From Holtermannia corniformis (lineage: Eukaryota; Basidiomycota; Tremellomycetes; Holtermanniales): a stretch of 64,000 nucleotides of DNA. Location: NCBI GenBank assembly GCA_001599935.1, contig BCIJ01000001.1:1336766-1400765 (forward strand), read 5' to 3'. The notes below the pieces were generated by a model, which made no database searches, was not told the origin of the DNA, and saw only the letters and a program-made list of their open reading frames with translations. Below, piece by piece: positions 1-10,322 of the stretch. The position numbers were made by a program, and so were the translations under genes. How positions within the stretch are numbered: position 1 is the first letter of the stretch; every line of letters starts with the position of its first letter.

Positions 1-301
1 GTTGGATCTGTCGAACCCCAAGATCAAGAAGACGCTGTTCCACGCTACGCTGAACGACATCACCGTGGCCGCTGCTGCGTACAGGCTGTACACTGCGTGG
101 GGTGTCAATGAAGCGGCGGGCGCTAGTGGCTGGACCGCGTTGTTCGCTCTCGCCGTTCTCGGCGGTACCGGTGTTGCGGCCTACCTCGGTGGCAGCTTGG
201 TGTACGAGCACGGCGTCGGTGTTCAGCGTCAAGGCGAGGGTGCCGAGCTGAAGAAGAAGCAAATTAACGAGGCGAAGGAGGGCGGCAGGAAGGGGCGGTA
301 A
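1..301 (+). CDS. DUF2231-type membrane protein, 3' end only
   Basis: The frame is open from the left edge of the window and stops with TAA at 299-301, so only the C-terminal ~99 residues are present and the true start lies outside. The visible part reads as a hydrophobic helix around ITVAAAAYRLYTAW, a second around WTALFALAVLGGTGVAAYLG, then the stretch LVYEHGVGVQRQGEG and a charged Lys/Glu-rich tail. The sequence HATLNDI followed by a Gly-rich second helix and LVYEHGVG(V/I)QRQG is typical of the DUF2231 (PF09990) family of small integral membrane proteins found in bacteria and fungi. The function of that family is not established. No intron is seen in this portion. Identification is from recalled family pattern, not from a search. 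Confidence 0.75.
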   Translation, partial: LDLSNPKIKKTLFHATLNDITVAAAAYRLYTAWGVNEAAGASGWTALFALAVLGGTGVAAYLGGSLVYEHGVGVQRQGEGAELKKKQINEAKEGGRKGR

Positions 302-516
302 AGCGACGGCGTCATTAATTGTAACGAGGATGTACAGTCGTTCATGATCCAGTCAAAGTCTCGCACATGGATCTTGCGAATGCGGCCACGAGGCCGCCGA
401 AGAGTCAGCGCTGATCTCGCCCATGCTCATCATCCCATAAGAGCTTCAGATTCGGTCCGATCCAACAATGTGCCACGATGGCGTCGCCAAATGACCAACG
501 TGGCTCAGCGGGGCCA

Positions 517-524
517 CGGTTGCT
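517..524. repeat. 8-bp target-site duplication, left copy
   Basis: The sequence CGGTTGCT directly abuts the left inverted repeat and is repeated exactly at 1061-1068 next to the right one. Confidence 0.88.
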
Positions 525-1060
525 GGGCAGTGTTAACTCCACACCCGCGTTTTACTACGGACACACTCACGTGATCAACTTTCGCCAATGATTAGCCAGT
601 AAAGTCTAATGATCCAGCCAATGATTAGCTTGAGGCTTATACTCGAGCAGAGAGACTGAGCCACCAATCAACTTTGGAACCATTTCAAATCGTTTATTGT
701 GCCAATCGTTAGATCACGGATGTCTCCAATTATCACTGGTTTTTGCTTTGTGCAAGGTGTTTGACAATTATGAATTTTTAGTAATCCGATTACCGATATG
801 TCTGTAATCCGATTATAAATACTTTACAATCCAACTACAAACACGTTTGTAATCTGATTACAAATTCTTTATTGCAACTTGGGACTCGCTCGTGTATGAG
901 TGGCTGGTCAATGTGCTTGAAAAGCCTCAAGTTGGGTGGTGCAGACGCGTCTCCGAGTGTGTCTGACGCGTCTTCGAGTGTGTCTGACGCGTTGTCATTA
1001 ACTATTTGTGTCACGTGAGTGTGTCCGTAGTAAAACGCGGGTGTGGAGTTAACACTGCCC
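525..1060. mobile_element. 536-bp non-autonomous inverted-repeat transposon (MITE-like)
   Basis: Positions 525-574 and 1011-1060 are perfect reverse complements over 50 bp, beginning GGGCAGTGTTAACTCC and ending in CACGTGA. The element is flanked by an exact 8-bp direct duplication, CGGTTGCT, at 517-524 and 1061-1068. Terminal inverted repeats plus an 8-bp target duplication are the signature of a DNA transposon; 8 bp is usual for hAT and also for Merlin and P families. The inside (575-1010) is AT-rich, holds several GTAATCCGATTA-like units (about 780-865) and a 21-bp tandem repeat (944-994), and has no credible transposase, so it must depend on a partner element. Perfect ends and an intact duplication suggest recent insertion. 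It lies about 200 bp before the start codon at 1261 and may affect that promoter. Confidence 0.92.
944..994. repeat. 21-bp tandem repeat carrying three ACGCGT boxes
   Basis: Two full 21-bp units (944-964 and 965-985, one base different) are followed by a partial third. Each begins GACGCGT, placing ACGCGT at 945-950, 966-971 and 987-992. ACGCGT is the MluI cell-cycle box bound by fungal MBF-type factors. The spacing is close to two helical turns, so all three boxes face the same side. The repeat lies inside the inverted-repeat element and ~270-320 bp upstream of the next gene. Binding is only an inference. Confidence 0.6.
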
Positions 1061-1068
1061 CGGTTGCT
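1061..1068. repeat. 8-bp target-site duplication, right copy
   Basis: Exact copy of the 8 bp at 517-524, directly after the right inverted repeat. Together the two copies mark the insertion site. Confidence 0.88.
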
Positions 1069-1260
1069 CGGTGACGAGTCTCGCGGTTCGCTTCTCAGCG
1101 ACATCGACCTCGGGAGGAAGCAGAGTTGAGAAGCTTGTGAGATGGCGAGCGATCCCATGACTGACAGCGCTGATCTGTGTGGCCATCTGCTACCATCTGC
1201 AGCATAAGACCGGGCCGCCCATACACTCATTCATCAAATCGCACCAAACATCCTACAATC

Positions 1261-3131
1261 ATGGCTGCATCCACCGATCCGCAGGCTATTCTCAAGTGCG
1301 TGCTTGGAGGCAGAATATGACGGATTCCGTATACTTAGACGAGCGCAGGGAGCCCCCATCGCATGATGGCCCCGACTTTGCTGTCGTGGTACGTTCGTTC
1401 ATACATGCGCTGCGTTGTCCTGACAACAGTGCAAGCTCGTCGGCGCCGGATCCGTACGTGGTTAAACTCATCAGTGCCATGCTGTCCCTTGACACGACAT
1501 AGGCAATGTTTGGCGATCCTGAAGGCCCATGGGGTCTTGCCCTTCGTGTCGAGCGCAAGCTCGGTCCAAGACTCAAGGTGCAGGCCATTGTCGATGTCGA
1601 CACTCGCCTTGGCTCCAAGATCCTGTTGGAACGCAGGCGTGAAGGCGGACTGTTCAAACATGCATATGACAAGACTGAGCAGCTACAAACCATCAAGGAT
1701 GTCGCCGACGCCGTACAGGCGGGCCGTCTCGTCGAGCCCAGGTGCGTACTGCTACAACCATGAAGCACGCTGACATGATCAACAGGGCCTTCCTTGTTGC
1801 GACCCCTCCAGTATTCCGTGGCCAAACCAAACCGGGCCGTGATGTCGAGTTGCAGATCAACAAGTACTTCCCCAAAGCGGGTGTCATTCTCGAGAAGCCA
1901 GTCACTACTGGCTCTCCGTACGAAGAGTCTGTCGGGGACGTCAAGGAAGTGGGCAAAAGACTCGCCGAAGGTCATCCCGGTCCGGTCTCCGTGGCGTGCG
2001 TGTAGTCCACACTGTTGTATCGCCACGGAAAGCTGACGTGTCGTAGATATATGTTGCGCTACCTCAAGGCGACGCAAACGATCAAGCGCGAGATTGAGGA
2101 GAGGGGACTGACTGTTATGTCGGTCACTGCCCGACTCGTGACTGCGTATGAACTGGCCGTCAAGGTGGTGAGTGAGATCGCGTTGCTGCGTGCCAAGATA
2201 CTGAAATGGGGTAGCCTTGGTGGAACATTACCGTATCGCAAGGTGTGTTTACGCCACCTGCAGCTCGCCCTGTCATGTACTTATCCAACCCAGGTCCGAC
2301 CATTGAACAGGGTACTCACATCTGTGAGTGTACAGAGTCACCAAAGAAGCGCCGAGCTCACATACTGCAGGTGATCTCGCTCGCTATTTTGGTGGTGAAG
2401 TCGATATTGAGAGCATCACGTCAGTCCAGTGATAATACCACTGACAGTACTAATGCTCCGCCTAGGGCTCAGGCATTGGAAGCCTACGAGAAGCCTGGTC
2501 AACTCTCGTTACTCGCTTTTGACCAGGACAAGGACATTCCCAAGGTTGAAGAACGCATTCCAAGAGGTATCGCTGCAGTCTGGTGCGTGACTTGGGTACG
2601 ATTGTGCGGTATTGAGAGCTGATTGACCTTGCAGGAAATTCGAGAGTGGCGCCATCGGCACATTCACCCACTTGACCGCCTTGCACGACACCAAGTACTT
2701 TAGTGAGATCGAGATCGTCACGGATGGCTATCACTTCATGTTCGCATTTGTGGAGAGGTTTGAGGAAGACTGACACTGTCAGCCTGCGCGACCCGTGGAA
2801 CGACCCGTCGGTGCACATTCGCCGTCCCGGATCGAATGAGTTCGAGTCTACTGCCATGAAGGGTACGCATCAGGGTTGAAAACCGTTGAGACTCACCTCT
2901 GCAGATGATGACCCGTACTACTCCGAGGTCTCCAACCTGATCGACGCTGTGGGTACTTGATTTGTGCACAGGTCAACCGACTAAACCGCACAGATCGAAG
3001 GCGGGCCCCATCCGGACATCCTCTCGACTTACGAAGACGCCGCAAAGACGTATGAACTGACTTGTGCAGTACGCCGCGCCGCCGAGCTGTCGAGCAAGGC
3101 CCGAAGGGAACGCCTCGCCAAGAGGGCATGA
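1261..3131 (+). CDS. Gfo/Idh/MocA-like NAD(P)-dependent oxidoreductase, multi-exon
   Basis: About a dozen exons splice into one frame from ATG 1261 to TGA 3129-3131. The first exons (1261-1295, 1349-1388, then ~1430-1453 and 1503-1741) give a Rossmann start, VGAGSAMFGDPEGPW. The next give LVATPPVFRGQTKPGRD and a lysine motif ILEKPVTTG, then YMLRYLKATQTIKREI, GPTIEQGTHICDLARYFGG and ALEAYEKPGQLS. The last exons give KFESGAIGTFTHLTAL and a basic C-terminus. The EKP motif and the EQ-x-TH-x-CDLARYF segment match the fungal oxidoreductase family with a PF08635-type C-terminal domain. The substrate is unknown and the protein is probably cytosolic. Splicing is supported by family motifs crossing most junctions; the junctions near 1430/1436 and 2424-2472 have alternatives. 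It is convergent with the regulator at 3194-6706 (62 bp gap). Confidence 0.85.
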
Positions 3132-3193
3132 AAAGTTTGATAGTAGAGCCATACGGACTGTGTCTTGATATGTTACGAGGTTTGGATTTGTTA

Positions 3194-6100
3194 TCAGCTG
3201 AACGGATCTTTGTAACCTTGCTTGAGCCGAGGCGGAAAGGGGTACAAGTGCATATGCGACAGGTCATGTTTCGCCACGTTCTGCGAATTGCTGCGATGCA
3301 TCAGCAAAGGTACAGAGACCGCGTTTAGACCCACTTGCTCAATATCGGTCATTATAGTCACAAAGTCTACGCAGTCTGTCAGTGATTGCTGACTGATGGC
3401 GGCAAACGCACCCCAAAGATATGACGCGACGTTTTGCAGTCCTTGATCGCTGGGTAGGCCTGATGGAGCTTCGAGCAGGGTGGCGGCCACGGCACGGATC
3501 TTTGCTACGAGTGACGGACCGTTGGCGGCCAGCTGGGTGGTGTCAGCGGGTTCCGCAGGGGAACAGTAAACTTCGTACGGCTTGGATGGGAATGCTACGA
3601 CAGCGTCGTTAGTGCGTGTGACGCGAACAATGCAGAGACGCACGTATGAACTGTATTGAAGAGATCTTGGTAGACAGCCTGGCCCCAATCTGCCGTGCCA
3701 CTGGCCACGAGCTCGGCGGCTGCACGGGGTCGCAAGGTCAACGCCGCCATACTACAGTCCACAACCAACTCACCGTTACGAGCGGCGGTGCCAATGGCGC
3801 CACTGTGCCGTAAAATATCCTCGCGATGCAAGCTATCGCAAGTCAGCGTTCGTACGTCCGCGACTTTGGGGCGTACAATAATCGCAGCTTGGTGAGCGCC
3901 ATTGTGACGTGAACGTTGCCTTTGACTACGAGGAAAGCATCTCGAGCATGCTCCCTGGCCCAGATCGGGTCAGAAAAAAAGAGGTCGAGCTGATCGCGAG
4001 CATTGGCCTCCCAGCCCGTCGGCGGGCTCCTGCAAAACCCTATCAGCTAGTCTCATCTTCTAGGCGAGCGGCGTACACTGGGAAATGAGTGCCGTATTGG
4101 TTCAGCTGCAGAGATGGTGGCAGACTGAGGAGAATGTTCTCGATCCGGTTTTGCAGGTGTCGCACTTTGGTCAGCGCTGATAACACATCTTCCGGCGTCT
4201 CGGGCGGCCGTCGTCGGGCATCTCGTTCGTGTACAAGAATGTCACCGAGCACGCTGTGATAGGACCTCGAGTTAGACGCATTCGCCATATCGCCAGTCCA
4301 CTTACGTCTTGATATCCGTCAGCACGTTGAAGCCCTTGAGCACTGGAGTGCTTTGTGCAGAGTTGTGGATGAATCCGTTACGGGTGATATATGCGTCATC
4401 CCTGTCTTTGGGTCAGAAATGCCAGCCTGGCAAGAATTGGGGATACGACGTACACTTCAGCAGGTTGGTTGACGGATTCGGGACCGACAAACTCGTCTGA
4501 CCGCAGCAGAAGGGGTCGTGCGTCAAGAGCGCCACTTCAGAGGGTTAGCTGTCTTGTCCGCTTTGGTAAATGCCTCGTACTTCGTCTTGTCGGCATTGTA
4601 TATCAGAAAGAAGATACGCCGACGACGCTCCGAATCCACTGGGTCTGTCATTGTCAGTCTCACAGCCAGGAAGTCTAAAATTGAGCCTACCGAGTCCGAC
4701 ATACGACTACAGGAGAGTCAGCAGACGAGCTTATGGGTAAGACTTGAAAACGTACATCCTCGCGATGCAGATTGAGGTGAAGTGCAAGGTAGACTGCCTC
4801 GCCAAATGCCGAGCCTTGTGTCTTGTGAGCCACGTTGAGACTCGGCAGGTCCAGTACCTACATTCTAGCACCGCATTGCCATGGAACTGTGTACCATCAG
4901 CACCTGACCAATGCTTTAACACGAGTGATGCGCACCACATGATAAACCAGCTCAAAGTATCTACACCTTGGTTATCATCAATCTATGACTGATATGCTCA
5001 CCCACTTGATGATGACCAGATCCACGCCCGGTTTCGTAATTTCGCGCTTGGTGATACCCTGCGAAGCAACATAACATCTTGCAGCGAGCTCGCGAACGCT
5101 TTCGGGCGGTACGGGCACGTAGGATTTGGGCACCTGTTTACGTCAGTAGGGTGTCTGTCTGGCTCGGAATGCTGTACCCACGTGCACAAGCGTGACAGCC
5201 AAGACCGTCATGAATACTGCGAAGAACATTGGATCGCGCTCATCGCAGCCCATGGCGAGATCAGCCATGAAGGTCGGTCGATGGAGGCACGGTATCAGCG
5301 GCCAGACCTGAGTCTGTCAGCTCTACATGCTGCAGAGTTGATAGACGTACATAGTCGAAATAGAGCGAGAGGATGTGCAACGCTGTATCGCGAGGCAGGA
5401 CATCTTCGACTCGCGTCGGTGTCCAGCCGTGATCTTTGCGGTGGTCAAAGACGCTTGCGGCACTACCATTTCGTGGCCTGTCCTCGTGAGGGCCGTCGGT
5501 TGATGTGGACTGCATCTTGGTGAGCGATGTTGGGGAGTTCATAGCGACTCAGACTCACGTGCGGGGAGATGGAGTAGCCTGTTTGATCAACGCCAGAGTG
5601 GTGCGATGGACCCGTATTGAGATGCGAGCGCGAACTGGAGGATGCCTACGTCCCGATCGTCAGCTAGCGCCCGTGATCGAGTGCAGCACACACAGGATAG
5701 CCTATCTGGCCCGATTGACTTGGTCCGGGCCCAAAGCCTGAGCTAGTAGCACTATGCAGATCTCCCTGATGACTGTATGGCCCACTGCGGACGTTGCTTC
5801 GCGCTGGGCCATGCTGCAAGTTGTACTCCTGCGGCGAGACTGACGACGTCGAGTTTCCGTGCGAGATCTGCCTCTCTAGCGAGGTCGTCGAGTTGGTGTG
5901 ATGAAGAGGCGGAGGCGGCGGGTAGTAGGATGCGATATGATCGAGGTGCATCGCGTTTGCTTGCGATTGTTGCTGGTACTGGAGTCCCGGGAGATCTGCT
6001 GGAGCTCCAGCTCCGTGTGCGGGGTAAGTTGAGCCCGGATGGGTCGGATGACTCTGTAGCCCCGTTTGTATCGGAGCCTGAGCCTGCTGTGCTGGATCGC

Positions 6101-6706
6101 CTGCTCGTGCGGCCTGTTCATCTGCTAGTCGTCTGTTGCATGCACTGGATCAGCTTCCGACGATGCAGCCGACGATCGGGTACGCACTTGACAACCTTGT
6201 TATATGGCCCACGCCGTCTCCGTTGGTACAGGTACTCGCATCGCAAGTTCCACTTTTCGCAGTTCTGCACACAGCGTGAGCGAGGCCCGATGGCGGCGAT
6301 GGACTGTGCAAGCACACGTACATCACATGGGACGGCTTGAACACCCTGCGGAGGTTCGGCAAGGGGGATGGCGCGTTTGCATCGGAGCTTGCGAGTCCGA
6401 CAGGCATCGCAGCCTACAAACGTACAGTCGCGAGAATAGCCGAGGGCGCAGAGAGGGAAGAAGCAACCCTGTCAGCACTGCGAGTCCCGCCACCGTTGCA
6501 TGCTCACTCGGGAGCTGCTTCTTCTTGGCCTCTGCCTTTGCCGCGGCTGCCGACGACTCTGCGACCGAGTCCATCTCCTTTTCGGCCTCTGTCTGCCTTG
6601 TCTGCGATCGAATACTGTCTTGTGGGAGAAGCACAAGGTCGTCGGTGATCAATATAGTATGATGGCCGTCGGGTGGGAGAGTCGTAGCAGGGGGTTTGAC
6701 ATCCAT
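3194..6706 (-). CDS. Zn2Cys6 transcription factor with fungal-specific regulatory domain
   Basis: This reads on the minus strand from ATG 6706 (exon with an Ala/Lys-rich start ending AKKKQLP). Splicing then gives CDACRTRKLRC, a 17-residue loop, and CDNCEKWNLRCEYLYQRRRRG, which is the six-cysteine binuclear cluster C-x2-C-x6-C-x17-C-x2-C-x6-C. A basic RRRRGPYNK linker follows. Further exons give a Ser/Pro-rich stretch (around 5951-5664), then LPRDTALHILSLYFDYV and PTFMADLA with DERDPMFFA, typical of the fungal_trans domain. Near the 3' end come VRHLQNRIENILLSLPPSLQLN and LLEAPSGLPSDQGLQNVASYLWDFVTIM. The stop is TGA at 3194-3196. It is likely a nuclear activator or repressor with unknown targets. 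It starts head to head with the APC subunit (~110 bp to the proposed start at 6817). Inner exon edges are approximate. Confidence 0.82.
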
Positions 6707-6816
6707 CTTTGACTTTGTGTAGGACGCGTCCGGTAGCCATCTTCAGCTTGCGACTATCGATCAACAGGTCGGGACGAGCTTGGGCAGTGCAGAGTGACTG
6801 CGAGAGCTCGTAGAGT

Positions 6817-9800
6817 GTGCAAAAGCTGGTCCTGTCGCTGGGCGCGGTGAGCACAGACGGTCGTGCCAGCATCATAGCACCAAATGTTGACATTACTGTA
6901 GACAGCTCGAGTCTCCCCAGCATGCGCAGCACTCGCCCAGGCCATAGCAACGGCGTGCTGTCCACGCCACCCAATGCACCCCCGGGTCCCTCCCTTGCTC
7001 TCCCTCCAGCCTTCCATCTCCCTCCTGTCCCAGCGGCACACCGTCTCCATCTCGCCTCGACCCCGCCTCGAGCGGCAGGCGATGGACACAATGTTGACTT
7101 TTCACCAAGCATGAGCTTCAACTACCTGCCTGCGCTCGGTGCCGTGCGAGGAGGCGACGTAGGAGAGCAGAGTATGCGAGGCATGCTCCAGGTATCTCCC
7201 CGGGTGCGACCAGGACCATCCGGCTCCGGCTCGGGCAGTCTGCCTGGTCACAGGAGCAAAGCTCCCAGACAACGATCGCGGCTGTCCAGAGGGTCACCAG
7301 TTGGCTCAAATGGTATACATGCCAACGGCGAAACACCGGCCGAGATTCAGCGAACGAGCACACGGTCTCAACTGCGCCCATCATCGCCAGACGACGACGG
7401 CGATGAGGACATGGAGGACGACACTGCCGAACCCGAACCCGAGCAGAGCTCGTGGAACGCAATCGACAACATGCGCATATGGCGTCACGATGCCATCATG
7501 CAGCATCTGTATGAAACAGCCGCGTTCTGGGGCGACAAGGTGCTGAGCTGGACCGGTAGGTCTCTTGCTCGTATCCTGAACAATGATGCTCAGTTGTATC
7601 CAAGGTGATCCCAACGACGCATTCTGGCTTGCACAAACACACTTTCTGACGGGACATTACCGACTCGCCGAGAAGATCCTGACGGATGCACGACCACCTG
7701 TATGTCGACCGACTCAGGCCATACCTGTCAACCACAAGGGCAAGGGAAGGGAAACAACTTCGTCTGGCAAGCTGGTCGAGGAGAGCTTGGCGTGTCGCTA
7801 TCTCGCTGCTCAGTGCATGGTGCGTTTCGCTTGTCTTGCAATAAGATCTGACGTGCATAGGTTCATCAAGAGAAATACCAGGACGCGCTGGATCTGCTCG
7901 GGGACTCGGATCCATTTAAGAGCATGTCGAAGCGTCCGCTGCGCTGCGCTGCTAGCTGACCGACGTAGGCAATAACGGACCGCAGGCTCGAAACGTGGAT
8001 AATGGCATCAAAGTCAGTCGCGTACAGAGCTTCAAGTCGCCAAGCTGACCTGGTCAGCTACAATCTTCGCTGTGTCATCTACGGGCGATCCTGCATCTAC
8101 GTCTGTCATCTGTCACCCTGGCCAAAGAGTCGTTTATGGAAGCGCTGGCCATCGACGTCAAGAACTTTGAGGCCTTTAGGGAGCTCGTCGACGGCCAGAT
8201 GATGACGCCGGATGAAGGTCAGCACCGTGGGCGTGTACGGAATCCAGCTGATCAACCGCGCAGAGTGGACGTTTATATCGACTCTCAAGTACGCCGAGCA
8301 GCTTGAGCCCGAAGAAGCGCAGTTCGTGCAGGCCATCTATACCAGCAAACTGTCCAACGTGAGTGCGCGCCGCACGACTGACACACACTAACGTTTTGTA
8401 GACGTCGCGACGACAAGCCTCGGCGGTGGCTCGACGACAGCTGGAAACAGTCTATGGTCTCGGCGAGAACTCGGATGTCTTGGTTGGTCGGGCGGAAGAG
8501 CTTTTCAGCCAGTACAAATGGGAAGAGTGCTATGCTGTCACTTCCAAGTACGAATCCTGCTCTTCGTTGACAAGTGAGCTCACGGATTTGCAGGATCCTA
8601 TCGCGCATTCCGGGCCACAGCGCGACCCTGCCTCTGCATCTTGCCTGCATGCACCACATACATCGGCTACGCTCAAGCCTGTTCATCTTGGCACATGAGT
8701 TGGTCGAGCAGGAACCGGGAGCGGTAACGACGTGGTATGCTGTCGGTCTGTGGTATCTGACAGGCAAGCGGTGGGCCGAAGCGCGGCGTTACCTCAGGTA
8801 TGTCCCGTTGCGCCGTGCGAGGTATGATCTGACCGATGTAACAGCAAAGCCAACTTGATCGATCCTCGCTTTGCGCCTGCTTGGATTGCATTTGCCCATT
8901 CTTTTGCTTTCGAGGGCGAGCACGAACAGGCCATTACGGCCTATTCGACGTCGGCTAGGCTCTTCCAAGGGTGAGCTCTCGTGGTCTGGATAAGATCAGG
9001 AAAGCTGACCCGCGAATGCAGCTCCCACTTGCCGTTGCTTTTCATCGGGATGGAGCACCTACAGCTTAGTCATTCGAATCTTGCGGAGGAATATTTGCTG
9101 GCAGCTAAAGCCATGTGCCCGGATGATCCGTTGCTTCTAAACGAGCTCGGTATCGTGGCTTATGACAAGGCCGAGTGCGTCCAGCAGCCGCGGCTGGCTT
9201 TGCATGCTAACAGTGATCAGGTACAAGACAGCCATCACGTTATTCGAGGACGCGATCAAGCAAGCCAAGGAAATGCAGGGATTGACGTCGGTGTGGGCCT
9301 CGACGCACTGTAACCTCGGCCACGCCTACCGCAAAGACAAGTCAGTCGTCTCGTCGAGTACGGCAATGTCGGCTGACGCTGCAGGCGCTTGGTCGATGCG
9401 CGAATGTCGTATACTGCTTGCGTCCGTCTGGACCCTCTTAACACCAGTGCATTCACCAGTCTGGCCATGATCAGCCACTATCAAGGCGATGTCAGAGGCG
9501 CCGTCAAATTGTACCATCAGGTGGGTGCCTTGAGGTTCAAAGCAGGCAGCTGACGGCGTCAGGCTCTGAGTCTGTCACCGCAGGATGCCCTTGCAACAGT
9601 CTTATTGGAGATGGCGCTGGAAGATCAAATCGATGTGCACCCTCCCTCTTCTCTGCCTGGTCTGCCTGCGGCTCTCGTCGATCCGAGCTTGGATCCATTC
9701 GCTGTACCCAAGGTGCGTTGCAAGCAGTGTCGCTCCGTGTACTGACTGGACAGGGTAATGCCGCGTTTGGTCCACTCCCGACCGAGCTGGATCCCGTCAA

Positions 9801-9972
9801 CCTCAACGAAGCTGGTGCAGTGCTACAGCCCGCTGCGGCGACGCCCGTGGGCGATTGGGTGCATACAGAAGAAGGGTGGTCCATGCGCAGTCGTAACAGG
9901 AGGGACCTCACCGTGGGCCAACATACTCTCGATGGTGACGGCGAGGGCTCGACAATGGACATCGAAGACTAG
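6817..9972 (+). CDS. CDC16: Anaphase-promoting complex subunit Cdc16/Cut9 (APC6), TPR protein
   Basis: After a long disordered Pro/Ser-rich N-terminus, the protein has [28 protein letters not shown] followed, after an intron at ~7556-7602, by [26 protein letters not shown]. This is the diagnostic start of the Cdc16/Cut9 tetratricopeptide array. Later exons continue the TPR pattern ([104 protein letters not shown]). The last exon ends DMDIED-like at a TAG at 9970-9972. Cdc16 is a scaffold subunit of the APC/C ubiquitin ligase that drives anaphase and mitotic exit. About a dozen introns are inferred. The start is uncertain: ATG 6817 gives the longest frame, and in-frame ATGs at 6922 and 7111 are alternatives. 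Confidence 0.9.
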
Positions 9973-10322
9973 CTGTATGCTCATGCATCCCGTCACGCAG
10001 ACCCGGGCAATCGGCTCTTGCTGCGTCGCTGAGGACCCAAGGCAATCGATGCGCTGGCGATCACAGCGCTTAGCACTGAGAACCCGAATGCCCAATGCAA
10101 GCCTGTTCTACATGCGGCCAGTCGACCAGCGCTTATAGCCTCCAGGAAGAATACACCGAGTCGCCTCGTTGTCTTTTCAGATCTCTCAGGCGGTCACAAT
10201 CTAGGGCGCTCGTACAAGGAGGTTCTCGACTTTTTCGATCTATACCGTTGAACTTGTAGGCGCCGAGATGCACTTTCATGCGCACCGGTGTTCATGCGTA
10301 GCAAAGCGCCACCGTACACCAC

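Noticed and set aside
835..1230. 131-residue minus-strand ORF over the inverted-repeat element
   Set aside because: It crosses the 21-bp repeat and the right terminal repeat, has no domain and is explained by the lack of stops in the repeats.
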